6,738 bases of DNA. It comes from CBDUQN01 sp965369375 (GTDB taxonomy: Bacteria; Krumholzibacteriota; Krumholzibacteriia; Krumholzibacteriales; Krumholzibacteriaceae). A program made the position numbers and the translations under genes. Shown here in pieces: positions 5,358 through 6,738 of this stretch. A model generated the notes under the pieces. It searched no databases and was not told the DNA's origin. It worked only from the letters and a program-made list of their open reading frames with translations. Positions within the stretch are counted from its first letter, which is position 1. Every line of letters starts with the position of its first letter. The stretch is taken from the NCBI GenBank assembly GCA_965369375.1, contig CBDUQN010000126.1, forward strand, positions 1 through 6,738, given 5' to 3'.

Positions 5358-6263
5358 ATGAAGTTGATATCATACGGCCCGGCGGGTGAGGAGCGCCCCG
5401 GCGTTCTGCTGGGCAACGAGACTATCCTCGACCTGCGCCTCGCCTCCGGTGATGAGATAAGGACCATCCGCCATCTCCTCGAGCTCGGCTCTTCGGGTAT
5501 CAAGCGCGTCGCCGGCTGGATCGAAGCCGGACCGGAAGAGGGGTGGCTGCGCACCGGCGGTGATGAGCGTCTCGGCCCGCCCGTTACCGATCCGTCGAAG
5601 ATCGTAGGCCTGGGGCTCAACTACCACAGTCATGCACGGGAGCAGAACGCCCGGCTGCCCGAGCGGCCGCTGCTCTTCAGCAAGGCGGTTACATCGCTCG
5701 CCGGTGACGGCGATCCGATCTGGTACCCGGTCGACGAAGAGCATGTCGACTACGAGGTGGAACTGGCGTTTGTCATCGGGAAACCGGCCTTTCGGATACG
5801 GCAGAAAGACTGGGAGTCTTACATCGCCGGCTATACGATCGTCAACGATGTAAGCGCGCGGGACGCACAGTTCGCGGACCGAAAGTGGTTTCGCGGTAAA
5901 TCCTGCGACTCCTTTTGTCCGATGGGTCCCGCCATCGTGACGCGCGACGAGATCCCGGACCCGCACACGTTGCGCCTGACCGCCACACTCAACGGTGAGC
6001 TGCGCCAGGAGGGACATACGAGCGATCTGATCTTCAAGATCCCCGAGATCCTGTCCTTTATCTCCCGCAATATAACGCTCCTGCCGGGCGATGTCATCGC
6101 TACCGGAACCCCAAGCGGCGTGGGCATATTCCGTGATCCCCCTGCAACAATGAAAGCGGGTGATGAAATAGAGGTATCGATCGAGAAGATCGGAACCCTG
6201 ACGAACAGGGTGGAGAAGCGCTCGGGAAAAGCGCCGAGCGTCTATCCCGCTACGCCGAAGTAG
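5358..6263 (+). CDS. Fumarylacetoacetate hydrolase (FAH) family protein
   Basis: This 301-residue enzyme belongs to the FAH/FAHD1 superfamily. Members hydrolyse, decarboxylate or isomerise beta-keto acids and ring-cleavage products with a Mg or Mn ion. The C-terminal catalytic domain is intact: GLNYHSHAREQ (86-96) with a likely catalytic His92/Glu95 pair, metal ligands Glu133 and Glu135 in DYEVELAFVIGK, Asp164 in VNDVSARD, and GTPSGVG (250-256). The first 75 or so residues form the usual small N-terminal domain. The start at ATG 5358 lies 2 bases after the sirtuin stop. A longer in-frame reading to 5304 would overlap the sirtuin and is not supported by family length. The ribosome binding site is weak. 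The substrate is not predictable from sequence: oxaloacetate or acylpyruvate, or a diketo or dienoate ring-cleavage product, are all possible. The last codons overlap the convergent PH-domain gene. Confidence 0.92.
   Translation: MKLISYGPAGEERPGVLLGNETILDLRLASGDEIRTIRHLLELGSSGIKRVAGWIEAGPEEGWLRTGGDERLGPPVTDPSKIVGLGLNYHSHAREQNARLPERPLLFSKAVTSLAGDGDPIWYPVDEEHVDYEVELAFVIGKPAFRIRQKDWESYIAGYTIVNDVSARDAQFADRKWFRGKSCDSFCPMGPAIVTRDEIPDPHTLRLTATLNGELRQEGHTSDLIFKIPEILSFISRNITLLPGDVIATGTPSGVGIFRDPPATMKAGDEIEVSIEKIGTLTNRVEKRSGKAPSVYPATPK
6219..6240. other. Perfect 7-bp inverted repeat at the convergent gene ends
   Basis: CGCTCGG (6219-6225) and CCGAGCG (6234-6240) form a perfect 7-bp stem around an 8-base loop. 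A competing stem GCGCT/AGCGC (6218-6222 and 6230-6234) uses part of the same bases. The repeat lies in the last codons of the FAH gene and 10 bases beyond the stop of the PH-domain gene, so for the latter it is a 3'-untranslated hairpin. There is no T run on either strand, so it is not a standard intrinsic terminator. It might protect the 3' end of the minus-strand message or help Rho-type termination. Confidence 0.35.
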
Positions 6264-6738
6264 TGTGAATGAGACACCTGAGTATTCGGGATGCCATCTC
6301 CGACCGGTCACGGCTCAGGCCCTTGATGTTTACCGCCTTTGCCCGCCCTTCCAGTCTGATATTCTGCTGCATGAGCGATTGTTCCACCGATAGCCGGCGG
6401 ATCGCCGTGTGGTGCAAGGCCGACCATCGCGCTTTTCTCTGCAGCACGGATCGTGTGCGAACGAGGACGCGGAAGTTTGTGATGTAGTATCGTGTCGAAC
6501 GATTGACACGCGCGAGGTAGAGCAAACCGATAAGGCCTGCGGCGAGGAGGAGAAGCGAGGTTGTGGGGGAGAGAGTCGTCGATACAGCGATAGAGATCAG
6601 AGAGAGCAGCGCTACCGGCCAGAGTGAGAGGGGGGAGCGGTCAGCCACAAAAAGGATTTCCTCCTCGTTGGAGAGGCCGAGCAGTTTGTGCTCTTTCTGT
6701 TTCTCTAATTCACGGGCCTGTTCCTCCTTGCTCTTCAT
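6250..6738 (-). CDS. Membrane protein with bacterial PH domain (DUF304/bPH2)
   Basis: This 162-residue protein runs opposite to the other genes. It has a charged, probably helical N-terminus rich in Lys and Glu (1-27), two adjacent hydrophobic segments (about 38-55 and 59-76) forming a membrane hairpin, and a C-terminal PH-like domain beginning with RSTRYYITNFRVLVRTRSVLQRK (split here: RSTRYYITNF 80-89, RVLVRTRSVLQRK 90-102). It continues through the IRRLSVEQSLMQQN region (113-126) to the end. This is the pattern of YdbS/YdbT-like bPH2 proteins, whose molecular role is mostly unknown. The ATG is the last three bases of the window, so its ribosome binding site is unseen and the true start could lie further out. 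Its 3' end overlaps the FAH gene by 14 bases. Nothing links it functionally to the forward genes. Confidence 0.8.
   Translation of the reverse strand: MKSKEEQARELEKQKEHKLLGLSNEEEILFVADRSPLSLWPVALLSLISIAVSTTLSPTTSLLLLAAGLIGLLYLARVNRSTRYYITNFRVLVRTRSVLQRKARWSALHHTAIRRLSVEQSLMQQNIRLEGRAKAVNIKGLSRDRSEMASRILRCLIHTTSA

Noticed and set aside
5370..6311. A 313-codon open frame on the minus strand
   Set aside because: It lies opposite the FAH gene, whose family motifs are unmistakable, and its translation has no recognisable domain; it is a product of GC-rich codon bias.

Overview
The window reads as a bacterial chromosome segment from a strict anaerobe that degrades aromatic compounds through benzoyl-CoA. 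The anchor is a full-length ring-opening hydrolase, BamA (6-oxocyclohex-1-ene-1-carbonyl-CoA hydrolase), the usual marker gene of that pathway. The fairly GC-rich sequence and the neighbouring families would suit a syntrophic or sulfate-reducing Desulfobacterota-type organism (Syntrophus-like), but that placement is inference. I see no RNA genes, insertion sequences, CRISPR arrays or long repeats.

Layout. Positions 1-100 may hold the last codons of an unrecognised upstream gene. Positions 101-259 are non-coding: an AT-rich patch, a leader hairpin (221-239) and a strong ribosome binding site precede bamA (260-1393). Six more genes follow on the same strand: a metallo-beta-lactamase-fold hydrolase (1416-2042), a TauE/SafE-type membrane exporter (2067-2855), a DUF4213/DUF364 protein (2855-3625), a homologue of methanogenesis marker protein 8 (DUF2099, 3719-4588), a Sir2-type NAD-dependent protein deacylase (4588-5355) and a fumarylacetoacetate-hydrolase-family enzyme (5358-6263). 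Two junctions are TAATG stop-start overlaps, one gap is 2 bases, and the largest gap is 93 bases, so these genes look like one transcription unit. A short membrane protein with a bacterial PH domain lies on the opposite strand (6250-6738), and its 3' end overlaps that of the last forward gene by 14 bases.

Working together. BamA converts the cyclic dienoyl-CoA-derived ketone to 3-hydroxypimeloyl-CoA. The sirtuin could remove acyl groups from lysines of acyl-CoA-forming enzymes, a control known for benzoate CoA ligases in Rhodopseudomonas. The MBL-fold and FAH-family enzymes are hydrolase/lyase types that could act on side products, but nothing in the sequence fixes their substrates. The most intriguing part is the exporter - DUF364 - DUF2099 block. 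It puts a protein family named for methanogens into an apparently bacterial aromatic-degradation operon, next to a putative metal-binding family and an anion/sulfur-compound exporter.

Codon use also separates the genes. bamA uses no ATA isoleucine codon among 19, whereas the next gene uses ATA for 10 of 21. This suggests that bamA alone is under strong selection for high expression.
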